Source: Onchocerca lupi (lineage: Eukaryota; Nematoda; Chromadorea; Rhabditida; Onchocercidae). From it: a stretch of 64,000 nucleotides of DNA. The stretch is taken from NCBI GenBank assembly GCA_028564675.1, contig JAOVVO010000106.1:1-64000 (forward strand), in the 5' to 3' direction. A program made the translations under genes and the position numbers. The stretch's first letter is position 1. Every line of letters starts with the position of its first letter. The notes under the pieces were generated by a model, which was given only the letters and a program-made list of their open reading frames with translations, was not told the origin of the DNA and made no database searches. Shown here one piece after another: positions 14,201 to 26,174 of the stretch.

Positions 14201-15691
14201 ATTTATATCCTAAAAAAAATCTCACTTGTATTTTTCGATGAATAGGTAAAAGTTGAATGTGAATTTAGATTTTTAATTTCTATTAGCAAAAATATCAAGT
14301 TAATAACAAACAATTAATGTTAAAAATTTCTATTTTATTTCATTCTTCGCTCTAAATAGCCATTTTTCCACTTTTTGATAGTCAAATTTTTTTAAAAATA
14401 ATTTTCAAAAAATAAGAAGAAATTATAGCAATTAATTATTATGATTTTTGGCTTTTAATAGCTTGTTAATGGAGCTGAATATCTTGGAGAAATTTAAAAA
14501 ATTATCGCTATTAGTGCCATTTCTTTTTTAATTAATTAACTAATTAGGATATTTTGCCAAGATGAAATATGAATAGTCAGATAATGTTATTCGTTACTCT
14601 AATTTGCTTTAAATGCATTTTTACATAAAAATTTTCGAATTTTTTTTTCTTTTTTTTTTGATTTTTAGCAAATGAAAATTGGAGAAAATAAAAATAAACT
14701 TCTTATGAACTTTCTATTTCATTCTTGCTTTGCATTTTTTCATTACTATTTTTTGACTTTTTACTTATTTATTATTTAATTAATTTATTAATTTTTGAAT
14801 ACTGTTCTTTCTGAATTGTTGAACAATTGCAGTTGAAATATTTCACTCTCTCGATTTCGAAGTATTAAAAAACACTTTCTACTTTCTTTTTTTTTTTTTC
14901 CTCAATTTTCCTTATATTTTAATTATTTTCTCTCATAATTTGCTTTTTTCTACAATTTTGCAAAATAATTTGAGAAAATGACGAGAATATTATTGCAAAA
15001 TAATGAAGTATAATTGCTTTTAAATACTTCAAAATTAAATAAAAGAATTTTAATGAAATGAGCGTTTCGAATTAAATTGAATTAAAATCATTTATGAAAT
15101 TTTGTATTATTTTATTTTATTTGATACAAAATTACAATTGTAATTTAAATAAGTATGCTAAATTGTATTATTTTGATTATTTTATGCAAATAAATGCTAA
15201 TTTGAAAGCAATTTTTCATTTGATATTATAATTCTTAAATTTTCAAACTTTTCAGAAAACGAACTTTAAATTCTTTTAATTTTAAAGCATTCAAATTTCA
15301 CTTACCTATTTTTTTTTCCAAAATTACAAGAAGCTTCATTTTTTGATTAATTAAAAATTTTAATTGAATTTTTAAAATAGTTTATAATCATTTTTTTTGA
15401 AATTTTTAAAATGTATAAATTTATTTTTTTTCTTTGTTGAAATTAACTATTTGGATAGGATAGTATAGGAAATGTGTCATAAAAATAAATCAAATAATTT
15501 GCGAAACGTACTTGGATGCGACGCAACTTTTTGGGCGAAACATTTTTTCTGAACCTGTTTTACGTATGGGACGTGTTTCGTTTACGGTTTGTTTATTACT
15601 AAATGATTCGTGAAAAAATATATCACTACCAGTTGGTATTGTATCGTATATTGTTGAACCTATTTCTGGTATATTTATATTCCGGTGATTT
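3477..15691 (-). CDS. Unrecognised multi-exon gene (18 exons seen)
   Basis: I do not recognise this family. On the minus strand these exons chain with matching phases at every junction: 15691-15512, 13857-13727, 13055-12973, 12757-12698, 12140-12012, 11228-11014, 10587-10226, 9789-9743, 9284-9179, 8987-8906, 8468-8425, 8211-8174, 8030-7983, 5521-5467, 4956-4817, 4659-4530, 4092-3943 and 3520-3477, ending in TAA. They give about 680 aa. The protein looks soluble, with no obvious membrane segment. It has a basic N-terminal part (EQRNKLRAGRRRAVGPLYDA), a middle beta-rich part (QYIRITTVIRQTWLHTTIYI), a helical 120-codon exon (RESEASQRLQRQIEKQIIKP), then a Ser/Thr/Pro-rich linker and a compact C-terminal stretch (IPIEILGDLNGFPWCTTIRL). 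Weaker points are the TTTGAG acceptor at 9285, the TTAAG acceptor at 13858, and the donors GTACCA at 12697 and GTGCAA at 5466. The true 5' end is missing. One candidate start exon is 16422-16378 (MSFYTSNGYYYKNVV, just after a TTCCAG acceptor), but its phase does not join directly to 15691. Confidence 0.7.
5139..5217. repeat. Interrupted poly-A tract
   Basis: Nearly 80 bases of A broken only by a few C residues, in an intron of the minus-strand gene. It is prone to slippage and the assembled length should not be trusted. Confidence 0.9.
5522..7982 (-). other. Large intron of the unrecognised gene
   Basis: This 2.5-kb stretch lies between two in-phase exons. It is AT-rich with poly-A runs (about 5576-5590 and 6565-6588). 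I found no exon-like segment or RNA gene in it. Confidence 0.55.
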
Positions 15692-17099
15692 CTGTCGAAA
15701 AGATTTCAATTACAAAAAAAAAAAAAAAAAAATTTCATTCATTTCACACAATTAAATCTTTTGTTTATCGCCTTTTGATCTTCTGTTTATTTATTTCTCC
15801 GTTTGTTTTGTTATTTAATCATTTATTTATTTATTTATTTACTTTTTATTTATTTACTTTTTTATTTATTTATTTTATTTATTCATTCTAGAATGAACAT
15901 CATCTTGTTGCATAAGAATTGACAATTTCTCAAAAATAATCTTTCAAAGATTTTTTATTTATTTATTTTTTTTTACAATACTACACAATCTTTTCTTCTT
16001 ATATTCTTTTTCTCATTTTATATAACAATTTTAATAAAATGAAATTTAAAAGTAGCTTCTCTGATGGTAGAAAATTTAAAAAATTTTTCAAATTTTGGAT
16101 TTAATTTTGATATTAAAAAAAAAAAAAAGAAAATATACGATTTTGTTGCATCGAATACAAATTTACTACCATTGTTTGAGGATTCCTATAAAAACTTGGT
16201 GAAATTAAATTTTTATTTTCAATTTAATTTCAAAAATACCTATCTGTATCATTGCAAATAAATTTAATCATAAATAAGAGAAGTACAATTAGCAATATAT
16301 TGATTTAAAAGTTAAATTTAAAATTGATTCAAATGTAAAGATTAAAATTTTTTCGATGAAAAAAAAAAAGAGATTACCACAACATTTTTGTAATAATAAC
16401 CATTTGAAGTATAAAACGACATTTTTCATGAATTAAAACTGGAATAAACCACCCAGTACAAAGTAATTTCTATAAAATTAAAATTTTTCGTCAATCTTAA
16501 AAATAAAATTAAAAATCTTTCCCCAATTATGGAAGAAATTTAAATTTTAGAAAAAATTAAAATGAAATTTTAAAATTTTGCTTGTTAATTTTGGAAAAAA
16601 AAAAGATAGAAAAAAAACTTGTCTATTGGATTAAAATTTCTTCAATTAATCATGTGCTGCAAAATTAAATCTTTCAAAATAGTTTTTGGAAACTTGAAAA
16701 GCGGAAGTTCTTTTGCAATAGTAATGAACTCGAAATTAGAACTGCAATTTCTAATTGCAAGTAAAATTACATTTGTCAAAAGAAATATCTCGGACGAAAT
16801 ATTTCAGAGGTAGGAAAGAAATATTAGATTATTACATTCATTATCAGATCATTTTTCATATTTATCACAAGTTTATCATGGTCTGGATGATAAGATATAT
16901 TTCACAATGTTATCTTTAAAATGATAATTTTAAAAATTTGAAAATTGCTTAAAATTAGTCAGATAAAAAAGTCACATGTTCTTAACTTTTCTTTCGTTTA
17001 TCATAATTTCAAAATGATATTTATGCTAAAATCTAATATATAAAATGGAAGAAAGAAAGCTTTAAATATTCATTAAAAATTTTATCAATTGACATCACA

Positions 17100-17520
17100 A
17101 AAGTGATAATATCTATGATTTTACCATTGTTTAATTTTATTATTTATTTGTGATAAAGTTTCTTCAAAGTCCTTATCAAATGATAAGAATGGCATCATAC
17201 AAATGATAATATCTACGAATCATAACATTTTTATCACAATATGTTATTGTAATATCATTTTATGCTTATAATAAAATTTACCATAAAAGTGATAATATCT
17301 GCGAATCATAATATTTTTATCACATTATGTTATCGTAATATCTTTATCATCATATCATAATATGCTTATAAAAAAATTTTATCATTTACTTGTGATAAAG
17401 TTTCTTCAAAAAGTTTTCTCAATTGATAAAAAAACAGGATTATGAAAATGATAATAATGATGGTTTTGTCATAAAATGATCAAATTTAATCATTTATTTG
17501 TGATAAATGATGGTATCGGA
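17100..17520. repeat. Degenerate tandem repeat with GATAATATCT
   Basis: Imperfect copies share GTGATAATATCT, then an ATCATAA..TTTTTATCACA segment and TTTGTGATAAAGTTTCTTC. The best pair starts near 17198 and 17290. It lies in the intergenic or intronic space 5' of the unrecognised minus-strand gene. Confidence 0.55.
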
Positions 17521-17718
17521 TTATGATTACAAAGTGAGATAGCACGAAAACTAGTTCAAACAAAAGGTATTTTGGTTGATTACATCGGCTATTTTAAAGA
17601 AATATATCCATGAATGCACCCGTAAATTAAATGGAAAATTGTCAATATGATTGGACGAAATTTGTTTGAATGAAATTTTGCGACGACAAAATTAAATCAA
17701 ACAATATATCGCAAATCT

Positions 17719-17843
17719 TTGTCATCTTCATCTTCTTCTTCTTCTTCTTCATCTGTCCCGGAATTATTATCAGGAGCATCACCAGGTGTAATTGATACGA
17801 AAATTGACACTTCGTTCATTCGTCTTTTATCCTCCTTCATCAT
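17719..17843 (-). CDS. Candidate 5' exon encoding an acidic peptide
   Basis: On the minus strand, an in-frame stop is followed by tandem ATG codons at 17843 and a third ATG at 17819. The reading frame gives MNEVSIFVSITPGDAPDN, then NSGTDEEEEEEDEDDKDLR. The acidic run comes from a GAA/GAT repeat. A clear donor is not visible in frame; the frame closes at TGA shortly after GTTTGA near 17703. It may be the first exon of the gene ending at 3477, or a separate short gene, or a chance ORF. Its start lies five bases from the start codon of the divergent MAM gene. The plus-strand reading of the same bases is poly-serine and less convincing. Confidence 0.35.
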
Positions 17844-17848
17844 TCTTC

Positions 17849-20800
17849 ATGTTTCAACTTCAACAATATTTCCGATTTTTTCTTCCATTATCACTTATCT
17901 TTTTAGCATTGCATGGTAAGTATCACTATTAATAAATTGAACTAAAAAAAAAAAAAAACTTTCTGTCAAGAAAATTTTTGAATTTTATTTTGTTCTAAAA
18001 TCTTCATTCATTCTAAGATTAAGCATACAATCAATCTAATGGCAATAATCATACAAATTTCTAGTTCTAAGCTAGATATCAATTCAAAAAAAAAAGAAAT
18101 CAAATTAAAAAAAAGAAATTTTTTTTACTCCGAACAAAATTTCGTCATTTGCAGTTGATGGTAATTCATTAGACTGTGATTTTAATTCGACATTTTGTTG
18201 CTGGAAGAATAAAGGTAACGGTATACCATGGAAAATATATCGCAATAAAAATCATAATAATGAAAATGGAGCAGTTTTGCATTCGCAATTTCGTAACGGT
18301 AAATTAAAGAAATTTTTCTTTTTATTTTCGTATTTTTCATAAATTTATCATTATTTTTTTTAATGTCTTTTTTTAAAAATATATTTTGTGTTAATTACAA
18401 AATTTTAGCAAATTAATTTCTTTCACATGAATTTATTTATAGAATTCAGGAATTTTTTCCGAAAAAATTTATGAATTAATAAATTTCAGATAAAAGATCT
18501 TCATTCTTTTACTTTCACATTATTCATTCCGTTCTGAATTGATGAAAAATTAAAATTTTTGAAAAAAATAAGATTAAAAATAGAGTAAGAATCAATAGTA
18601 ATTAACTTTTTTCAGTAGTGGAAATTTTATTTTTTCGGTCTCATTTTGTCCTTATTTTATTATTAATTAACTTGATGATTTCAAGAAACTTATTTTTAGT
18701 TTACAATTCAAAATGAAGATATTCGAAATTAAACGAGCATTAATAATGAGATTTAAGAAATTTTTGGTTGACCTAAATTTCAGTGCCATAGAAAAAGTGC
18801 AATAATTGTCGCTTAAAAAATCATCTAAGATTTCAAAGAATTGAAAATTCCTGTGGTTGTAATGTCCGGAAAACAAAAGTTTTGAAAAAGATTTTCGTAC
18901 ATATCTTATGTTCTACTTTATTGTTATAATTATTTTTCACTCGTTTGCTGCATTTCGACAGATTTCATCTTAAAAATCAAAATATCAGTTTGCTCAAATT
19001 AATATCAGTTGCAAAGTTAAGAAGATGATTCTGTTCTTGATAAATTTCTGTCCAACACTAATTGTACCCAATTAAATGTTACCATGGCAACGAAAATTGC
19101 AAAAGTTTGCAATTTCAAATAATGATAAAAATGTAAATGTTCGTTTGTTCAAAATTTTTAAATTTCCAAAAGTTCTTCACTGATTAATATGAGATTTTCA
19201 TGCAACGTTGCATTTGAATAGGCGCGTGTTTTTATATAGACACATTTCTTTTTTTTTTTTTAACTTATCACACCGATGACAGGCAAAAGTAAGTGGAAGG
19301 GCATTTTTATTTATATAGATAATTAAATAATCATTGGAATCTCTTTCAAACATATGTCCTGCTTTATGATTACTTAGAATATAAATAAATATTTTACAAC
19401 AGATTGATATGACTGATGAGCAGTATCACATCACATAATTATTGGAGTCATCAGGAATTTTGTTGAATAAAATTTTAGTATCTGAAAATAGTTAAATTAT
19501 TTCGTATGTTATAATTTTCTAAATTTGGCATGAAAAAAGCAAATTTTTATATTCTTCAAACGTTTGATAGTAAATTAATCATCGAGTTTCGCTGATCATC
19601 AGAATCAATTATTGACTTGAATCAGTCATCAGGGGTAATCAATTTTCTCAAATATTCATAAATCATGGTGAAAAGTGAGAATTTTTCTTTTTTTTTTTTT
19701 TCATGAAAAAATGTCTCAAAAAAGTAAACTGTGAAAATAATATAAAAAAAATAAAAAAAGTAAGCAACATTTTTCTTTTTAAAAAAAACAAACATTTTTT
19801 TCTTTGCAAATTTTCCATATATCAAATTTTTAAATTATGCTTCAAATTTTACTAACACCATCTGGCCTTGAATATTTCATAATTTCTTTATTTGGTATGC
19901 TTCAAAATTATATTTTATATTTTTTAATTATAATCAGTTATTATTTCAATTTTTTCACTTAATTTAGAATTAAAAATTACTTCATTATTTATTTTAGCTC
20001 GTTACAGATAAAAAGCTGATAATTAATTCATAAATCTGATAAGATACCGGGAACTTTTAATATTATTATTTCAAAATTCTAATAATTTATACAATCTTTT
20101 ATGGAAATGAAATTTTTTTTAAAAAAATATATATTCTAGGCCAATTTTTTCTGGCAACATCTGTAACAGCCGAAGAGAAATTCTCTGATGATTGGACTTC
20201 ATGTGTAACATGTTCTAAAACAGGTCTTTTTATATTTCTTATCAGGTTTGTTTTATCCAAATGTAAATTGACCTTAATTATTTGCATGAAATTCATTTCC
20301 ATTTACGATATGTGACATACCTGACATTTCCATTAATTCTGAAATTTAAATTTTTACCATAAATCATTGAAATATTTGTGTGAAATACATCTTTAAAAAA
20401 AGATAATTCCCCAACATCGTTATCTAAAGGAGTTATTGATTGTTTTTTCAATTTTAAGGCTTAAAATTATCAACTTCTGAATAAAAAAAGTAAAGATTTG
20501 GAGAATATATAATAAGTTTTTTAGAGCTCATCAATTGCCAAAAACAAGAATTGAATTATGTTGGAAATTTGCTAGCGGTAAAAACAGCATATATCGATAT
20601 TGTACATTTCTACGAAATTCGAAATCGAATAATTATGTTCGAAAACGATTTACTGTCACACCGAATCGACCAATTAAAGTATTATTATCACTTTTTTTTA
20701 TTTTATAAATATTTCAATTTAGAAGAAAAAAAAGAAAAAAAATATGATATTGATTATTGATCTTAATTAGAGATGAAAGCTTTAAAATAAATTTATTCAT

Positions 20801-23317
20801 TTGTTACAAATTTTATTCAAGTTTTATTTATGAACTTAACAAATATGTTTATCCAAAATTCCAGTATTTTGTTCAAAATGATTTAATAAATTAGTTTTAA
20901 TTTCAAAAAACAAAAAACATTTCATTTTAGTTTTATATCAAATTACACAATCATGGAGAATCTACAGCAATGGCTACAATCGATAGTATCAGAGTTATCA
21001 CTGAAGAATGTCCATCGCCTTTTTATCAAGCAGAACAACGACCAATGAAATTAATTTCAATTAAACGAGCTTCGGAAAAAGAAATACTTAAAATACGACC
21101 AATAACTTCCCAAGAAAAAATAATGAAACCAGCAATTATCCAAAGTTCTTCTAAAACGCAACCTAATTTAAACTCTTCATTTAGTTAGTCTCATTATTTT
21201 TGTTAATTTTCATAATTTTCCAAAAATTTTTGAATATTTCAAACATTTTTATAAGATTAAAGAATTTTAAAAAAAAATATCGAAATTTCAGTACTTCGTG
21301 ATATTTTTGGAAATGCTTTTGCACAATTTTTGGAAGATGATACAGATGGTTTGATCGTTGAAAATAAACAATTTGAAAAAGATAGTGTAAATAGTGAAAA
21401 GTAAGTTTTTCATACTTGAGACAATTAACTTTAAGAGGAGGATTAAATTAAGTAGTAAATTAATTGACAGGAGTAAATTAATTTAAGAAAAGTAAATTTT
21501 TTAAATCAAAGAGGAGAAAAGCCAGGATGAAAGATAAAAAAGAGAAGGTAAAGTAATGAAATATTTGAAATAAAATTTTCGATACTGAAATTTTTCAAAA
21601 ATTCAAGTATACTATTTGCTAATTTAATCTCAAAAATTTTAATGAGTTACTAAAATTTTCAAATCTAATAGTAAACCTATTTAATTTATCTTAATTTTTA
21701 GTACAATATCAGTTAAATAAATGTAAATGTTAAAGAATTTTTCAGCTAACTTTGAAAAATTGTTATTAAAATTTTGAAGGTAATAAAAAGAAATTTTTCT
21801 AGACAGATGTATCGAAATAATGATATATTTGAAACAACAACAACAACAAAAGCAGTAACAATGTTTAATTTCAATCTTTTGGAATGTAATACTGTTGGTG
21901 GTTGTTTATTTGATTATTCGATGTGTTCTTATCAAAATTCACCACTATCTCGTGGTTCAACTTTTCAAAGAGTTAAAAGTAAGTATCTTACAATATTTCA
22001 AAAAGATGACAAATTCCTGACATTATTTTCAAATCAAATAAACTTAAAAGATAAAAATTTGAAATAATATTTTATAATTCTAAAACACTAACTTGGTTTC
22101 TATTTTTAGGAATTAATTACCCAACACTTACTTCATTCTTTTTTTTTTTTCATTTTATTTGTTTAATATTTAAACTTTTAGCTTAGTGTTCGTTTACTTT
22201 TTCTTACTGTAATTAGTTTTGAAATTCTAATTTAGTTTCTACTAGAAAAAATATATTTAGCGCCTTTTTTTTTTATTTTTTCATTTGCAATATTCTAAAA
22301 ATTCCTAATTCTTATTGCTAAACTTTTAGTATTTTTTTAGTTCATGATCGAAATTTTATGCAAGCATTTACGAAACCGAATACAGTAGCAGTGCTGGAAA
22401 CAGACACATCATTCGCAGAAGAACACAAAATTGTTTTTGATGTATTGGAATATACAGAAGGAGAACGATTGTATGGATGTTGCTATGATACAAAATTGGA
22501 ATCAGGCGCTTCATTTATTTTATATTTAATATGATAATTTCAAAAAAAAAAAAATTCAAATTATAATTTAAAAATATTGAAATCGTTTGTATTAGATGCT
22601 ATCAAGATAACAATAATTAGATAATTTCGAAGTAAACAATCAATGTTCAGATAATCTAAACGTTAAAAGTACTTCTTAAATAAATGAAATGCTTTGTTTC
22701 TGAAATACAGAAATTGAAACTAATTTTTTTTTTTAGAATCTTTAATAAATATAAGAACAATGATGGGAGGTGACCGACGATCCGAACTATTTTGTCCATT
22801 TGCAACAGAAGCGTACTCAACTCTACTTGTTTGGAGAAGAGAAAGATTTATCTGTCCACGAGGTACTGAAAAGGTAAATCAATTTCCGAATAATTAAAAG
22901 GATACATAGGCAAATCATTGATTAAATCTTTTAAATTTTGAATTCTACAACGTTTTTATAACAGATTGAAATGATACTCATAATTTAGATTTCTGATTAT
23001 CAAGAGATTTTTTTTTATGCCATTAATTATGGCTTGTTGACCAATTTAGTAATAAAAATCCTTCACTGTGAAAACTAGATTATTGGCTAACTTGAATAAT
23101 ATTAGCCATGAAAATAATAAAACCAGATAAAAACATAAAATTGAGAAATATGATTAGCATGATCAGCAAAAGAAGTAGTCTATTTCAGATTCTATTTGTG
23201 TGTGAAAATAATGGAAAAATAAATGGGACATGTGCAATGGACAATATTCGAATACATAAGATTTTTGATGTTCTGGAGGTGGAACCATGTCAAAGGAACA
23301 TTCTCGTCTTCTCATGA
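17849..23317 (+). CDS. Secreted protein with two MAM domains
   Basis: Ten exons chain in phase to 479 aa: 17849-17915, 18155-18298, 20140-20245, 20525-20678, 20931-21183, 21292-21400, 21803-21978, 22341-22505, 22737-22873 and 23189-23317. The start encodes a signal peptide (MFQLQQYFRFFLPLSLIFLA). Residues about 30-184 form a MAM domain: it opens with LDCDFNSTFCCW, has NGQFFLATS, a DDWTSCVTC segment, FTVTPNRPIK, and closes with AMATIDSIRVITEEC. A basic linker follows (about 185-300). Residues about 306-472 form a second MAM domain: ECNTVGGCLFDYSMC, then ERLYGCCYD, and closing GTCAMDNIRIHK. MAM domains are extracellular adhesion or oligomerisation modules. No transmembrane segment is seen after the second domain, so secretion is likely. 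The exon ending at 22505 lacks a GT donor; a GC donor (CAG|GCGCTT) restores phase exactly. The exact orthologue is not recognised. Confidence 0.82.
19120..19318. mobile_element. Dispersed short element, copy 1
   Basis: This copy lies in intron 2 of the MAM gene. It starts AAAAATGTAAATGTTCG, contains ATGCAACGTTGCAT and an AGGCGCGTGT segment, and ends ATTTTTATTTATATA, which is the inverse of the left end seen in copy 2. There is no ORF, so it would be a non-autonomous (MITE-like) element. Other copies are at 42278 and 46719. Confidence 0.6.
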
Positions 23318-24591
23318 AGGACTTTTTCCAACCAAAGCTTTTCTAGATAATTTGATCTGGAAAAGTACATGATCATATTTTGACCTACTACCAGATGACA
23401 CAGAAACTTCATCTAAAAAACGATCTCAAAACAATCGGGACGAATTTCTGTGCTAAAAACCAAAAATGCATATTTCCAAAATTTTCGAATTATCACTTAA
23501 ATTCACTCTATCTATTTCATGCCTGGCGTGTGATATTATTTTGATACTGTAACGCCTTTAAAACATGACTACAACAAAAGATCACTTTTTATCGAAAAAG
23601 GCCATATATAATGAAATATGGTCTAAAAAGTATTTATACTGAAAATTAATTTTTTAAAAAATTTTTATTCATTTTAACAAAAAACAAATCACAAAATATG
23701 TTGGAAGAGGAGGTATTCTGGTACAAACGACCATAGAATATCTGCTTATAAACCATGTTTTTCGAGTAGTTATCAGATTACGTAACATTCGCGATAAGTT
23801 ACAAAACCGGGAAATGCGAACAAAAATAAATGAATAGATAAAAATTAAGTTTATCGTTCCTAAATTTTCGAAACTAATCAATTTGAACAAGGTTAATATA
23901 ATAAAGATTCAAAAAAATAAATGTAAGTGCCATTATTGAAAAATAATTTAAATTTCGTTAACGATTCGAGTACACCTCAATGAAAAATAACCATTTTAAT
24001 CTTATTTAAAATTTCTTTACGCTAAAGCTCTAAAAAATAAAAAATTTTTTGTGTGCTCAGAATCATGAGCATGGCTTATGGACGGAAGTCATCCAATGAA
24101 AAAAAAACTCAAAATTGAAAAAATTATTAGCTTCAATTGATAAATTAATCGTTTGCAAACAGAAGAAATGTTGAGGAGGTAGGAAGATAAAAAAATAGAT
24201 GATAAAAATAAGATTTAAATCTTAATAAAATTGCTTAATAGGTCAAATAAGCTAATTCAGATTCTAACGAATAGAAAAAGAGTCGACATGGAATTGCGAA
24301 AAAATCAAAAAGTCAAGAAAAATAATTGCAATAAATTGTCAGATTTAAGAAAGTCATTTCTCACTAAAGCTCAAAAAAATCAATTTCCATTCAGCCATAA
24401 CTGTTCTTACAACGCAAGCCAAAATAATCAATATAAGCAAGAGTTCAAAAGATTTTTTTAAAAAAAAAAGCTAAATATAATACAGAGAAAATCAAACAAC
24501 AAATGAACCGACCTAGCAAGATGAAAGAAAACAAAGAAATGAACTAACATCCAGGAACAACAGAGATCACCGAAAATCTTTGTTATTATTT
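23318..24591. other. Tail-to-tail intergenic region between MAM and ASF1 genes
   Basis: The sequence is AT-rich with short chance ORFs on both strands. I see no conserved protein motif, RNA gene or repeat of note. Confidence 0.55.
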
Positions 24592-26174
24592 TCAATCAAC
24601 CAAATCAGGAATTGATTCATTGGTGACATCAAGAAGCGGTAGACCCGTAATAGTAGACTTACCCTCAAGAGATGCTTCTATTTCTAAATCATCTTCAATT
24701 TTCACTGAAAATAATAATGAATAAATAATCCCCCAAATAAAATATACGTACTAGAACTAATTTTTAAAAAAAAGGCCCAAAAATGAAGCAATAATCTAAG
24801 TTTTTGAAAAGTTTTAATCCAAGTTGGTCAATTCAATGTAACAGTCGTGAAACTTTATGGAGTAAATTAATTTGGGAATAAAGTTAAAAAATATGACAGC
24901 ATTTTACTGCTTACCTTCAACATCCTTATTAGCTTCTAAACTTTGTTCCCAGTCATCATTTTTATCAGCATCAACGTCGTCTTTCATAGCAAAATCATCT
25001 CCGTTTTTTTCGATCGTTTCATTAATCTCTATATCTTCAGAATTATCTACATCTCCAGAATCACCAGAATCAGTCACATTTCCTTCATTTCTATGCCATT
25101 TGATCGCAAACGTAGTTACGCGAACATCATCAGTACAAACTCTTCTTTGCAGCTGTAATAAATCATTATTTTAACAACCAATCCAGAACTTTTTATAAAA
25201 CACGTACACATTATTCGAGCTGGAAACAAAAATTTAATTAAATACTTTCTCTAGAATTGGAGATGCTGGAGGTTCTTCTTGCAATTCTGGGTCTGTATAT
25301 TCTGTAGCAACAAACCATCCAATATTGATGAATTCTTGTTCCATGTACCTACACTTCAACAATAACACTGTTACACCAACAATTTCACTTTCTGGTATTT
25401 TAGACGGATCTGGACCATCAGCCTATAAATGGCATGAAAAATAATTATTAAAAAAAGAAAAGACACTTATTTCATGTAAATACGACACTTATTTCATGTA
25501 AATTTGAGCCCGAAAATTTATTCAATAAGCTTTAATAATAATTTCTGTTAATTTCTAACAAAGATCTCAAAATATTCCCATGTAATTCTATGCAAACTCA
25601 AAATTTTAATAATTCAAGCAGCAGGTAATTCGTAGTATTCTAAACAAAATAAGCTTAGTGCTCCCTAAATAAATAAAATTATTTCTTATTTCACTTTACA
25701 TTTTCACATATTCCAAAAATAAAAAAAACCTCGAAAATAAACTTGTGACGTCCCTCACCAACTGGACCGACCAAAATGGAATCAAGAATCTGATCATATG
25801 CATTCGATTCTCCTGAACCAACATAAACTAATTCCCAGTCCAAGTCTAAAAATAAATTTTATAGTGAAGAAAACAAATATAATTTCTATAATCTGTGTTC
25901 GTTTCTATGATACATATTTATAGGGTCTTGACTAATTACAACAATACTTCAATTTTCACTATTTGCAAATTAATGTATATGAAATGTATGGCTTACTTCA
26001 TTTACTAAATAATATAAATAATGATCTGCAAAGGGAAAAGTACAAATTAAGAATGAGCTAACCTTCTATGAGAGGTTCGTAACATTCAAAAGTGATTTCT
26101 AACTTGAAAGGATCACCAAATTTTCCAGGATTTTCCAGTACATTTACACTGCATACATTCACAAAAGAAGCCAT
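24592..26174 (-). CDS. unc-85: Histone chaperone ASF1
   Basis: Anti-silencing factor 1 binds the H3-H4 dimer and hands it to CAF-1 or HIRA during chromatin assembly in the nucleus. Five exons in phase: 26174-26063, 25845-25730, 25422-25246, 25152-24915 and 24704-24592, giving 251 aa. The N-terminal core (about 1-155) follows the family closely: NVLENPGKFGDPFKLEITFE, CYEPLIEDLDWELVYVGSGE, YDQILDSILVGPVGEGRHKF, EIVGVTVLLLKCRYMEQEFI and RRVCTDDVRVTTFAIKWHRN. After residue 155 an Asp/Glu-rich tail of nearly 100 residues follows, as in yeast and nematode ASF1. C. elegans has two paralogues (UNC-85 and ASFL-1); the symbol given is one of the two and the choice between them is not resolved. The donor of exon 2 (GAG|GTTTTTT) is poor, but the frame supports it. 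Confidence 0.95.

Noticed and set aside
17719..17919. Plus-strand ORF starting with poly-serine
   Set aside because: Its first part is the shadow of the acidic minus-strand repeat and its end overlaps the MAM signal-peptide exon in that exon's own frame. The ATG at 17849 fits a signal peptide better.
20551..20760. Plus-strand 69-codon ORF
   Set aside because: It is an out-of-frame reading of the fourth MAM-gene exon (20525-20678) plus intron.
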